From positions 372,001 through 436,000 of the forward strand of contig OZ245783.1 in NCBI GenBank assembly GCA_965227875.1: DNA of 64,000 nt, read 5' to 3'. This stretch comes from G965227875 sp965227875. GTDB taxonomy: Bacteria; Pseudomonadota; Alphaproteobacteria; Rhizobiales; JAJFHC01. Of this stretch, positions 54,990 through 63,633 are shown in pieces. Numbering within the stretch: the stretch's first letter is position 1; each line of letters begins with the position of its first letter. Made by a program: the position numbers and the translations under genes. The notes beneath the pieces were generated by a model. The model was not told the DNA's origin and did not search any database. It saw nothing but the letters and a program-made list of their open reading frames with translations.

Positions 54990-55370
54990 TAGGGCTCTAA
55001 TAACACGCGTTTTTTATGCGTTTCTCTGCGCCATCCGCAATTTGTGCCGATCATAGATAAAAATCGGAAATAGCCCCGTGAATTTGCAATAAAAACGGCA
55101 ACACCCCAATCTTGTGTCAAAAAATTGACATCATATTTCAGCACCTTGAACTCAATTCAGAATATTATACTCAAAACAATAAATAACACTCACAAATGCG
55201 ATTGAACTATTCTTGTAAAACGGATTAAAATACAAAATCACAATTTCAAACAATGCATTATTAAACAAGAAAATTTCAAATACGGCGGTCCGCAACGGCG
55301 CGAAACCGGCCAACGTCCTGATATCACAGGGCATTCCTGAGAAATTTTAACAGATATTTTAGATTGTATG
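54990..55370. other. AT-rich island between the two chemoreceptor genes
   Basis: From about 54990 to 55370 the sequence shifts to strongly AT-rich composition (runs such as AAAATACAAAATCACAATTT), unlike the rest of the window. The one longer frame, a 60-residue hydrophobic one on the minus strand at 55152-55334, has no ribosome site. The promoter of the next chemoreceptor should lie at the right end. No repeat or RNA gene was recognised. Confidence 0.7.
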
Positions 55371-55416
55371 CTGCAACTTTCGGGCGAGCGATGGATCTTC
55401 AAGACATGGGGGCACT

Positions 55417-57621
55417 ATGTTTAACAGAGGCAAGAGGCCTTTCGGCGAGGTCGGTATCGTAGACTCTCTGAGCCGGTCGCAGGCCATGATCATGTTCGCA
55501 CCGGACGGCACGATACTCGATGCGAACCAGAACTTTCTCGAAACCCTCGGGTACGGGATCGAGGACATCAAGGGCAAGCATCACAACCTGTTCGTCCCCG
55601 AGAACGAGCGGGGAAGCGACGAATACAAGGATTTCTGGTCCGCGCTTGCATCCGGCGAGCACAAGATCGCCGAGTTCCGGCGCATACGGAAGGACGGCAG
55701 TCCGATCTGGATACAGGGATCCTACAACCCGGTGCGAAACCGCTCGGACAAGATCATCGGCGTGGTCAAGTTCGCCACCGACATCACCGATGAAAAGCGC
55801 AGGCGCGCGGACATCCACGGCCAGCTTGAAGCGCTGAGCAAGTCGCAGGCCGTCGTCGAATTCGAACTCGACGGCACCATAATTGCCGCAAACGAGATTT
55901 TCACCGCCCTGGTCGGCTATCGGTCCGAGGACGTGGTCGGCCAGAAGCATTCCAGGTTCGTCGACGCCTCGGAACAGAACTCGGACAGCTACCGGGAGTT
56001 CTGGCAGGCGCTCGCCCGTGGCGAACACCAGTCCGGCGAGTTTCGCCGCATCGGTCGCGGCGACCGGGAAATCTGGATCCAAGCGACTTACACGCCGATT
56101 TTCGACATGGACGGCAAACCCTTCAAGGTCGTCAAGTTCGCCGTGGACGTGACGGCCGACCGGTTCGAACGCGCGGACACGGCCGGTCAGATCGCTGCCC
56201 TCAACAAGTCGCAGGCAGTGATCGAGTTCGAGATGGACTCCACAATCATCACCGCGAACGACAACTTCCTTGCGGCGATGGGCTACGATCTCGATGAGAT
56301 CCGGGGCGAAAAACATGCCCTGTTCGCCGACCCCGTCGACCGAGATTCCGACGAGTACAAGCGGTTCTGGGCGGCCCTCAATCGCGGCGAACATCAGACC
56401 GGCGAGTTTCGCCGCATCGGCAAGTCCGGCCGTGAGGTCTGGATCCAGGCGTCCTACAACCCGATCTTCGACATGGACGGAAAACCGTTCAAGGTCGTCA
56501 AGTTCGCCACCGACATCACGCAGGAAAAGCTTCTCCGCGCCGACATGTCCGGCCAGCTGGCGGCGCTTCACAAGTCGCAGGCGGTCATCGAGTTCAACCT
56601 CGACGGCACGATCATCACCGCCAACAGCAATTTCCTCGGTGTTGTCGGTTACGCGCTGGACGAGATCACCGGGCAGCATCACTCGATGTTCGTCGAGACG
56701 ACAGAACGGGAGTCCGAGGCATACCGCCAGTTCTGGGCCGCGCTCAATCGTGGCGAGTACCAGTCCGGCGAATACAAGCGGGTCGGCAAGAACGGACAGG
56801 AGGTCTGGATCCAGGCGTCCTACAACCCCATCGTCGACATGAACGGCAAGCCGTTCAAGGTCGTCAAGTTCGCCACCGAAATGACCGAACGAAAGCGGCG
56901 TGCGGAGATTCTGCAGACCATGGACGACGACCTCGGGAAGATTACCGAGGCGATCGGCAATGCAAGCGCGCAGGCCTCGAACGCGGCGACGACCTCGGGA
57001 GACACGAGCGAACGCGTCCAGACGGTCGCGTCGGGGGTCGACCAGCTCGCGTCCTCAATCTCTGAAATCAACGAGCAGGTCTCTCGCGCTTCCGAGATCT
57101 CCGAAAAAGCCGTCAGCGAGGCCGACAAGACGAACGCCATCGTGACCGGGCTCGCTGAAGCCGCCCAGGAAATCGGCGCCGTCGTCGACCTGATCTCCGA
57201 TATCGCGGAAAAGACCAACCTCCTCGCGCTCAACGCGACCATCGAGGCGGCACGCGCCGGCGAAGCCGGCAAGGGCTTTGCCGTCGTAGCGTCGGAAGTG
57301 AAATCTCTCGCGAGCCAGACGGCCAAGGCCACCGAGAACATCGGCACCCAGATCCACAAGATTCAGGGATCGACCGACGGCGCGGTGACCGCCATCGGGA
57401 CCATCACGGAAACCATCGGCAGCATCAGCGAAATCTCCTCGACCATTTCCGCAGCCGTGGAAGAACAGTCGATCGTGACGACGGAAATGGCGGAGAACAT
57501 GAAGAACGCTGCCGACAACGTAGGCACGATCTCCAGCAGCATCGCCGAAATCGCGGAAGCGACGACGCTGATTTCCGAAGCCAGTCACAAGGTCAAGGAA
57601 GCGTCCCAGACCGTGATCTGA
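55417..57621 (+). CDS. Soluble chemoreceptor with four PAS domains
   Basis: A 734-residue methyl-accepting protein with no membrane helix. Four PAS domains in a row, each about 120 residues (starting near 15, 135, 255 and 380), all with the pattern VxEFxxDGTIIxAN..., GYxxxxIxGxxHxxFV and IWIQxSYxPxxDMxGKPFKVVKFA. The domains are so alike, also in DNA, that they must derive from internal duplication. Signalling domain from about 505 with DIAEKTNLLALNATIEAARAGE. GGGGG lies 5 bases before the ATG. It lies downstream of the related two-PAS receptor and ends four bases before the convergent DeoR gene's stop. Confidence 0.9.
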   Translation: MFNRGKRPFGEVGIVDSLSRSQAMIMFAPDGTILDANQNFLETLGYGIEDIKGKHHNLFVPENERGSDEYKDFWSALASGEHKIAEFRRIRKDGSPIWIQGSYNPVRNRSDKIIGVVKFATDITDEKRRRADIHGQLEALSKSQAVVEFELDGTIIAANEIFTALVGYRSEDVVGQKHSRFVDASEQNSDSYREFWQALARGEHQSGEFRRIGRGDREIWIQATYTPIFDMDGKPFKVVKFAVDVTADRFERADTAGQIAALNKSQAVIEFEMDSTIITANDNFLAAMGYDLDEIRGEKHALFADPVDRDSDEYKRFWAALNRGEHQTGEFRRIGKSGREVWIQASYNPIFDMDGKPFKVVKFATDITQEKLLRADMSGQLAALHKSQAVIEFNLDGTIITANSNFLGVVGYALDEITGQHHSMFVETTERESEAYRQFWAALNRGEYQSGEYKRVGKNGQEVWIQASYNPIVDMNGKPFKVVKFATEMTERKRRAEILQTMDDDLGKITEAIGNASAQASNAATTSGDTSERVQTVASGVDQLASSISEINEQVSRASEISEKAVSEADKTNAIVTGLAEAAQEIGAVVDLISDIAEKTNLLALNATIEAARAGEAGKGFAVVASEVKSLASQTAKATENIGTQIHKIQGSTDGAVTAIGTITETIGSISEISSTISAAVEEQSIVTTEMAENMKNAADNVGTISSSIAEIAEATTLISEASHKVKEASQTVI

Positions 57622-57625
57622 ACCC

Positions 57626-58393
57626 TCACGCAATCTCGACGTCCACGCTGTGGACGTCGAGAATGTCCCGCAGATCGGACGGCGGCGGCCGGTCGGTGAT
57701 CAGACGGTCGAAGCCGTCGAAGGGACACACCCGCACCAGGCCGCTCCTTCCGAATTTGGTATGATCGGTGACGATGGTCCCCTCGTCCCCCTGCGCCAGG
57801 ACGGCTTGGGCGAATTCCGCCTCCGCGAGATCGTAATCCATGGGGCCCGACTGCGCGTCGATCGCCCCGATCGACACCATGGCGTGCCGCACCCGGAAAT
57901 TCCGGATGAAGGCGATCGCCGAAACGCCGAACGCCGCACCGTTGTCGCCACGCAACTGACCACCCGCCATGAAGACGGTATTGCCGTTCACGGTCGCCAG
58001 CGTCCGCGCGATGTCCGACGAATTGGTGATGACCGTGAGGTTTGACTTCGTCAGGAGTTCGCGCGCGAGAATGCTCGTGGTGGTGCCGGAATCGAGCATC
58101 ACCGTGTCACCGTCCTCGATATGCCGGGCCGCTTTCTGGGCAATCGCCTTTTTCTCTTCGGCGTTCTCCCGCAGGCGGCGCTCGAACGGCGCTTCACCGA
58201 CATGGTGCGGAAGCGTGACCGCCCCATGGACCCGCACCAGTTCGCCGCGTTCCGTCAGGGGGCGGACGTCTCGGCGGATGGACTCCGTGGACACGTCCAG
58301 TTGTCGGGCCAGCGCACTGATCGTGCAGGTCCCCTGCTCCAGAACGATCCGCAGTATTTCCGCATGGCGTTTCGAGTGCGCCCTGTTCCGCAT
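57626..58393 (-). CDS. DeoR-family transcriptional regulator
   Basis: A 255-residue repressor-type protein. The N-terminal helix-turn-helix reads TISALARQLDVSTESIRRDVRPL; the C-domain has DSGTTTSILARELL (sugar-phosphate pocket) and TDHTKFGRSGLVRV, all typical of DeoR/GlpR. It is divergent from the betaine/choline-type ABC transporter operon, with a 190-base gap holding a candidate operator, so it probably controls that operon and responds to a phosphorylated metabolite. A perfect palindrome lies in its last codons (57635-57661). Confidence 0.92.
   Translation of the reverse strand: MRNRAHSKRHAEILRIVLEQGTCTISALARQLDVSTESIRRDVRPLTERGELVRVHGAVTLPHHVGEAPFERRLRENAEEKKAIAQKAARHIEDGDTVMLDSGTTTSILARELLTKSNLTVITNSSDIARTLATVNGNTVFMAGGQLRGDNGAAFGVSAIAFIRNFRVRHAMVSIGAIDAQSGPMDYDLAEAEFAQAVLAQGDEGTIVTDHTKFGRSGLVRVCPFDGFDRLITDRPPPSDLRDILDVHSVDVEIA
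57635..57661. terminator. Palindrome inside the 3' end of the DeoR gene, possible two-way terminator
   Basis: CTCGACGTCCAC (57635-57646) and GTGGACGTCGAG (57650-57661) form a perfect 12-pair stem with a 3-base loop. It codes for the last residues of the DeoR protein and lies 14 bases beyond the stop of the convergent chemoreceptor gene. Confidence 0.5.
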
Positions 58394-58474
58394 CGTGCAC
58401 CTGTCGCTGAAACCGTCGATAGCCTCAAATTACCACATCGTTGCAAATAAAACCCACAAATTGTCACAAAGCCG

Positions 58475-58503
58475 TTGACTCACTCCCGATTCCCGAGTGT
58501 CAT
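58475..58503 (+). promoter_or_regulatory. Likely promoter and operator of the ABC transporter operon
   Basis: TTGACT (58475-58480) and TGTCAT (58498-58503) are spaced by 17 bases. The dyad CACTC-N9-GAGTG (58481-58499) lies between them, a good place for DeoR to block RNA polymerase. It precedes the substrate-binding protein gene by about 80 bases. Confidence 0.45.
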
Positions 58504-58583
58504 GAACGGGTTCAGGGGTCGCCCGCGAGGGCGAGTATGCAGTTCAGCAGCCGGCCGACGCGCCGGTACAGGGAGAACCATCT

Positions 58584-59543
58584 ATGAAAAATTGGCGCAG
58601 AACGATCGCTGGCACAGTCGCCGCGCTGGCCCTCGGTGCCGCAATCGGTGTGGGCGGTGCCCAGGCCGATGTCGAGTCCAAGGACCCGATCAAGCTCACC
58701 CTTCACGACTGGACCGGTCAGCTGATCACCACCCAGATCATGGGCGAGGTGCTCAAGAAGGCCGGCTACAACATCGAATATGTCCAGGCGGACTACATCG
58801 CCCAGTTCGCCGGCCTGAAGACCGGCGATCTCCATGTCGCCATGGAAATCTGGGAAACCACGGGCCGTGACGCCATGGACGAAGCCACCGGCACCGGCAA
58901 GGTCGAGAACCTCGGCGAGACCGGCATGCAGGCCATCGAGGAGTGGTGGTACCCTGAGTACATGAAGGAAAAGTGCCCGGGCCTGCCGGACTGGAAAGCG
59001 CTGAACGATTGCGCGGAAGCCTTCTCGACCCCGGAAACGGCGCCCAAGGGCCGTTACCTCGGCGGCCCCGTGACCTGGGGCGGCTATGACGACGAACGCG
59101 CCGAAGCGCTTGAACTGGAGTACGAAGTCGTCCACGCCGGCACCGACGCGGCCCTGTTCGCGGAACTGGAATCCGCCTACCAGCGCAAGGCACCGATCCT
59201 GCTCTGGGTCTATGCCCCGCACTGGGCACCCGTGAAATACAAGGGCGAATGGGTTGAGTTCCCGGAATACACCGCCGAGTGCTACAACGACGAAGCCTGG
59301 GGCTCCAACCCCGACGCCAAGTATGACTGCGGCAAGCCGCGCGGCCCGATCTGGAAGGTCGCCTGGGCCGGTCTGAAGGACAAGTGGGCCGGCGCCCACG
59401 CCGCTGTCACCAAGTTCAACGTCAACAATGACGAAATGGGCGCAATGGTCTCCGCCGTGGACCTTGACGGCAAGAAGGTCGAAGAGGTCGTCGCCGACTG
59501 GATGGCCAAGAACGAGAGCCGCTGGAAAAGCTGGATCAACTGA
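58584..59543 (+). CDS. ABC transporter substrate-binding protein (glycine betaine/choline type, OpuAC fold)
   Basis: A 319-residue periplasmic protein with a signal peptide (RTIAGTVAALALGAAIGVGGAQA). The OpuAC/ProX fold is seen in DWTGQLITTQIMGEVLKKAGYN and GDLHVAMEIWETTG, and the many tryptophans and tyrosines (EEWWYPEYMKEK, VTWGGYDDE, WVYAPHWAPV) fit the aromatic cage for quaternary amines. GGGAG precedes the ATG. It is the first gene of an operon with ATPase, permease, a kinase-like protein and an FAD enzyme, pointing to choline, betaine or a close relative as ligand. A strong hairpin follows its stop. Confidence 0.93.
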   Translation: MKNWRRTIAGTVAALALGAAIGVGGAQADVESKDPIKLTLHDWTGQLITTQIMGEVLKKAGYNIEYVQADYIAQFAGLKTGDLHVAMEIWETTGRDAMDEATGTGKVENLGETGMQAIEEWWYPEYMKEKCPGLPDWKALNDCAEAFSTPETAPKGRYLGGPVTWGGYDDERAEALELEYEVVHAGTDAALFAELESAYQRKAPILLWVYAPHWAPVKYKGEWVEFPEYTAECYNDEAWGSNPDAKYDCGKPRGPIWKVAWAGLKDKWAGAHAAVTKFNVNNDEMGAMVSAVDLDGKKVEEVVADWMAKNESRWKSWIN

Positions 59544-59564
59544 CCGGATCCTCCCGACCGGCAA

Positions 59565-59598
59565 GGAAAGGGCAGCGAAGGGACGCGCTGCCCTTTCC
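59565..59598 (+). terminator. Hairpin between the binding-protein and ATPase genes
   Basis: GGAAAGGGCAGCG (59565-59577) pairs perfectly with CGCTGCCCTTTCC (59586-59598), 8-base loop, 22 bases after the stop. Such hairpins often protect the upstream message or stop part of transcription, so that binding protein exceeds membrane parts. Confidence 0.7.
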
Positions 59599-59675
59599 CT
59601 TGACCGCAGGCTCCTGCACACTGAAATCACCGGGCGTTGCTTGCGCCCCCAACTGCAAGTGGTTGAACGGCTGAG

Positions 59676-60713
59676 ATGACCGCTGAGCCTGAAAAGTCGC
59701 GCATTCTGTCGTGCAGGTCCGTATGGAAGGTCTTCGGCAGCGGAGCCGACGCCTTCCTCAGGTCCAACCCGACACCGAGCCCATCCGACCTTGCCGCGGC
59801 GGGCCTGATCGGCGCGGTGAAGGACATTTCCCTCGATATCGACGAAGGCGAGATCTTCGTCATCATGGGCCTGTCGGGGTCGGGCAAATCGACCCTGGTG
59901 CGCTGCATGTCGCGCCTCATCGAACCCACCGCCGGCCAGATCCTCTTCGACGGAATCGACCTGCTCACCGCCAGCGACCGGGAGATGATCGAGATCCGGC
60001 GCCACCGCATGGGCATGGTGTTCCAGCACTTCGCCCTGCTGCCCCATCTCACCGTGCTCGGCAACGTGGCCTTTCCCCTCGAGGTGCAGGGCGTCGCGCG
60101 GGCACAGCGGGAGACACGGGCGCGCGAGGTCATCGAACTGGTCGGCCTCGCCGGCCGCGAGGACTATTACCCCCGCGAACTGTCCGGCGGGCAGCAGCAA
60201 CGCGTCGGCATCGCCCGGTCGCTCGCCGTCGAACCGGAACTGTGGTTCCTGGACGAGCCCTTCAGCGCGCTCGACCCGCTGATCCGCCGGGAGATGCAGG
60301 ACGAGTTCCTGCGCATCCAGTCCGTGCTGAAAAAGACGATCGTCTTCATCACCCACGATTTCGACGAGGCCATCAGGCTGGCCGACAGGATCGCCATCAT
60401 GAAGGACGGCGCCATCGACCAGATCGGCTCGCCCGAAGACCTCGTCATGCGGCCGGCCACCGACTATGTCGCGGAGTTCACCCGGGAGGTCGCCAAGCCG
60501 AAGGTGCTCTCCGCGCGTGCGATCATGACACCCGTCGACGGCGCGGCGCCTGCGCCTGATTTCTCGGGAAACGTGACGGCGGATACGAAAATCGCCGACC
60601 TCTCGGCAGCCTTCGACACCGACAGCCGGCCCGTCGCCGTCGTCGACGAGAACGGCGCCATTGTCGGCCAGGTCACGCGCGAAGACGTGATTTCGGTTCT
60701 GCTGAAGGGCTGA
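59676..60713 (+). CDS. ABC transporter ATP-binding protein (ProV-like) with a CBS-type tail
   Basis: A 345-residue ATPase. Walker A GLSGSGKST, signature LSGGQQQRVGIARSLA, Walker B LWFLDEPFSALD and a switch His in VFITHDFDEA are all present. The last 70 residues (VTADTKIADLS...AVVDENGAIVGQVTREDVISVL) form a single CBS-like domain, as in osmosensing ProV/OpuAA, which suggests gating by ionic strength or nucleotide. It stands 4 bases before the permease gene. Clearly part of the quaternary-amine uptake system. Confidence 0.93.
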   Translation: MTAEPEKSRILSCRSVWKVFGSGADAFLRSNPTPSPSDLAAAGLIGAVKDISLDIDEGEIFVIMGLSGSGKSTLVRCMSRLIEPTAGQILFDGIDLLTASDREMIEIRRHRMGMVFQHFALLPHLTVLGNVAFPLEVQGVARAQRETRAREVIELVGLAGREDYYPRELSGGQQQRVGIARSLAVEPELWFLDEPFSALDPLIRREMQDEFLRIQSVLKKTIVFITHDFDEAIRLADRIAIMKDGAIDQIGSPEDLVMRPATDYVAEFTREVAKPKVLSARAIMTPVDGAAPAPDFSGNVTADTKIADLSAAFDTDSRPVAVVDENGAIVGQVTREDVISVLLKG

Positions 60714-60717
60714 CGCC

Positions 60718-62751
60718 ATGGCCGCAGCGGACGATACGGTTCAGCACGACGTTCAGGCCACACCGTTCCTGCGCCGCCCGATGACCCTCGTCTGGACCGC
60801 CGCACTGGCGGCCGCGACCCTTTTCTGGCTTTACGGCAAGCCTCTCGCGCCCTGGGCGTTCAAGTATCCCCGCGGGTGGAGACTGCCCCTGCGCCGCGAG
60901 ATCACCGACTTCATGAAATGGCTGCTGGACGACGCCAGGATCGGACCGGTGGCCTTCGTCGACATAACGCGCGCCCTGTCCTGGATCGTCGAGATCCCCT
61001 ACACGATTGCCTCGAGCATTCTCTCCACGGGGTTCCTCAAGGGCCAGGGTTCGGACGCCGTCCAGATCCTGCCGCCGTTGAGCTGGATCGCCGTCGTTGC
61101 CATCGTGGTCGTGCTCGGCCGGACCGCACGCGACTGGAAACTCGCCGCGCTCGTCGGCGCGTGCTTCGCCTATCTCGCGGTTTTCGGCCAGTGGCAGAGT
61201 TCCATGGTGACCCTGTCCTCCATCGTCATCGCCGTGCCCTTCGGCATTGCCGGCGGACTGTTCGGCGGGATCGCGGCCTATCGCTGGCGGCCTGTCGAAC
61301 GCATTATCACGCCGGTTCTCGACCTCATGCAGACCGTGCCGGTCTTCGCTTATCTCGTGCCCATTCTCGTGCTCTTCGGCTTCGGTCCGGTCGCGGCCAT
61401 GATCGCCACGATCGTCTACGCCATGCCGCCCATGGTCCGCGTCACCATGCTGGCCCTGAAGCAGGTGCCCTCCGAAGTCGTCGACCTCGGCAACATGGTT
61501 GGCTGCTCGCGGCGCCAGATGACCTGGAAGGTGCTGGTACCCAGTGCCGCTCCGAGCCTCATGATCGGCGTCAACCAGGTGATCATGCTTTCCCTCAACA
61601 TGGTCATCATCGCGTCGATGATCGGCGCCGGCGGTCTCGGGTACGACGTGCTGGCCTCCCTGCGTCGCCTCGACATCGGCGCCGGCATCGAGGCGGGTGT
61701 CGCCATCGTCGTGCTCGCCATCGCCCTCGACCGGCTCTCCCAGGCGTTCGCGGAAAGCAAGCCGCCCGAACATGGCGAGGCCGCCTCCGGTTTCGTCGCC
61801 CGGCATCCGTATCTCGTCGCCTGCCTCGCGATCGTGATCGTGACCGGGATCGCCGGTCTCTTCCTCGGATGGGTACAGCGCTGGCCCGAGGCCTGGACCG
61901 TCACGACGGGCACCTTCTGGGCGGAAGTGGTCGGTTACATCAACGTCAACTTCTTCGACCAGCTTGAAGCGGTGAAGACCTTCGTGCTGCTCAACCTGAT
62001 GGTGCCCTTGAAGCGCTTCCTGATCGGCCTGCCCTGGCCCGTGGTCGCGGCCCTGCTCGGCCTCGCCGGTTATACGCTCGGCGGCTGGCGCCTCGCGGCC
62101 CTGTGCGCCGCGCTGACGATCTTCATCGCCGCCGTCGGCCTGTGGAGCAAGGCCATGGTCACGGTCTACCTGTGCGGTATCTCGGTCATCTTCGCCTGCC
62201 TCATAGGCATCCCGATCGGCATCGCGGCGGCCAGTCGCGACCGCCTGTGGCGGGTGGTCCAGGTCATCATCGACACGCTTCAGACGCTGCCGTCCTTCGT
62301 CTACCTCATGCCCGTCGTCATGCTGTTCCGCGTCGGCGACTTCGCCGCCATGATCGCCGTCGTCGCCTATGCGCTGGCGCCGGCGATCCGCTACACCGCC
62401 CACGGGCTGCGCCGTGTCGACCCGCAACTGGTGGAGGCGGGCATCGTGTCCGGCTGCACGCGGGGACAGCTCCTGCGCAAGATCGAGTTGCGGCTCGCGC
62501 TGCCGGAAATCCTGCTCGGCATCAACCAGACCATCATGCTGGCGCTGTCCATGCTCGTCATCACCGCGCTGGTGGGCACACGCGAACTCGGGCAGGAGGT
62601 CTACATCGCGCTCACCAAGGCCGATACGGGCCGCGGTCTCGTCGCGGGACTGTGCGTGGCGTTCATCGCCATCATCGCGGACCGGCTCATCACCGCCGGT
62701 GCGACCCGGATGAAACAGAGGCTCGGCCTCGCCGAACAGGGGAGTTCGTGA
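60718..62751 (+). CDS. Fused double ABC permease (ProW-ProW type)
   Basis: A 677-residue inner-membrane protein with two BPD_transp_1 permease domains in one chain. Each has its own ATPase-contact loop: VDLGNMVGCSRRQMTWKV near residue 255 and VEAGIVSGCTRGQLLRKI near residue 571, each followed by the same hydrophobic pattern (GVNQVIMLSLNMVIIASM and GINQTIMLALSMLVITAL). Usual ProW proteins have one such domain and act as dimers, so here both halves are covalently joined. The kinase-like gene begins directly after its stop. Confidence 0.93.
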   Translation: MAAADDTVQHDVQATPFLRRPMTLVWTAALAAATLFWLYGKPLAPWAFKYPRGWRLPLRREITDFMKWLLDDARIGPVAFVDITRALSWIVEIPYTIASSILSTGFLKGQGSDAVQILPPLSWIAVVAIVVVLGRTARDWKLAALVGACFAYLAVFGQWQSSMVTLSSIVIAVPFGIAGGLFGGIAAYRWRPVERIITPVLDLMQTVPVFAYLVPILVLFGFGPVAAMIATIVYAMPPMVRVTMLALKQVPSEVVDLGNMVGCSRRQMTWKVLVPSAAPSLMIGVNQVIMLSLNMVIIASMIGAGGLGYDVLASLRRLDIGAGIEAGVAIVVLAIALDRLSQAFAESKPPEHGEAASGFVARHPYLVACLAIVIVTGIAGLFLGWVQRWPEAWTVTTGTFWAEVVGYINVNFFDQLEAVKTFVLLNLMVPLKRFLIGLPWPVVAALLGLAGYTLGGWRLAALCAALTIFIAAVGLWSKAMVTVYLCGISVIFACLIGIPIGIAAASRDRLWRVVQVIIDTLQTLPSFVYLMPVVMLFRVGDFAAMIAVVAYALAPAIRYTAHGLRRVDPQLVEAGIVSGCTRGQLLRKIELRLALPEILLGINQTIMLALSMLVITALVGTRELGQEVYIALTKADTGRGLVAGLCVAFIAIIADRLITAGATRMKQRLGLAEQGSS

Positions 62752-63633
62752 ATGTCCGACAACCGTGAACGCGCCCGTGCACTGCCGATCTGGTCGATGG
62801 ATGTCGACCCGCAGCCGCTTGCCGGCGGGCTCAGCAACGAGAACTTCACCGTCGAGGACGGTTCATCGAAATACGTGGTGCGCTTCGGTGACGATTTCGC
62901 GGTTCATCACGTCTTCCGCGACAACGAACGCATGGCGGCCACCGCCGCCCATGCGGCCGGTTTCGCCCCGGAACTGGTCCATGCCGAACAGGGCGTCATG
63001 GTCTGCCGCTATGTCGAGAGCACGACCTATGACGAACGGGGCGTACAGGAAAACATCGACCGAATCGCCGACCTCGTGAAGCGCTACCACATCTCGATGC
63101 CGCAATTCGTATCGGGGCCGGGACGGATCTTCTGGCCGTTCCACGTCGTGCGCGACTACGCCAAGACCCTGCGGGACGGCAAGAGCCGGATGATCGACGA
63201 CGTGCCGGGTTACGTCGACCTCGCCAACGAACTCGAGGCCGTGCAGCCGCCGCTGCCGATCATCTACGGCCATCATGATCTCTTGCCCGCGAACTTCCTC
63301 GACGACGGCCAGCGCCTCTGGCTGATCGATTTCGAGTACGCGGCATTCTCCACGCCCATGTTCGATCTTGCCGGGATCGCGTCCAACGCGCTCTTCGAGC
63401 CCGAACAGGACGAGGCGCTGCTCGCCGCCTATTTCGGTGCAGCACCCGGACCCGAACTCGTCAGGGGACACGCGGCCATGAAATGCGCCTCCCTGCTGCG
63501 CGAGGCCATGTGGAGCATGGTTTCGGAAATCCACCTCGACACGCCGGGCATCGACTATGTCGATTACACCCGGGAGAACCTCGAGCGGCTCTCCGCCGCG
63601 CTTGACAGTTACCGTTCACGATTTCAGGGATGA
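62752..63633 (+). CDS. Choline-kinase-like phosphotransferase (APH fold)
   Basis: A 293-residue kinase of the choline/ethanolamine kinase and aminoglycoside phosphotransferase fold. The phosphate-binding start AGGLSNENFTV, the catalytic loop YGHHDLLPANFL (HxDxxxxN) and the metal-binding LIDFEYAAFSTP are all seen. It starts on the base after the permease stop and its own stop overlaps the next gene (ATGA). With the transporter it suggests phosphorylation of an imported choline or similar amino alcohol, whose phosphate could be the DeoR inducer (inference). Confidence 0.88.
   Translation: MSDNRERARALPIWSMDVDPQPLAGGLSNENFTVEDGSSKYVVRFGDDFAVHHVFRDNERMAATAAHAAGFAPELVHAEQGVMVCRYVESTTYDERGVQENIDRIADLVKRYHISMPQFVSGPGRIFWPFHVVRDYAKTLRDGKSRMIDDVPGYVDLANELEAVQPPLPIIYGHHDLLPANFLDDGQRLWLIDFEYAAFSTPMFDLAGIASNALFEPEQDEALLAAYFGAAPGPELVRGHAAMKCASLLREAMWSMVSEIHLDTPGIDYVDYTRENLERLSAALDSYRSRFQG

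Noticed and set aside
55152..55334. 60-residue hydrophobic frame in the AT-rich island
   Set aside because: Hydrophobicity follows from the base composition; no ribosome site and no charged flanks of a membrane peptide.
58512..60719. 735-residue minus-strand frame opposite the binding-protein and ATPase genes
   Set aside because: It spans two convincing genes and their hairpin and has no domain of its own.
60673..62427. 584-residue minus-strand frame opposite the double permease
   Set aside because: Extremely rich in Asp, His, Arg and Gly, as expected for the complement of a membrane protein gene; no domain.
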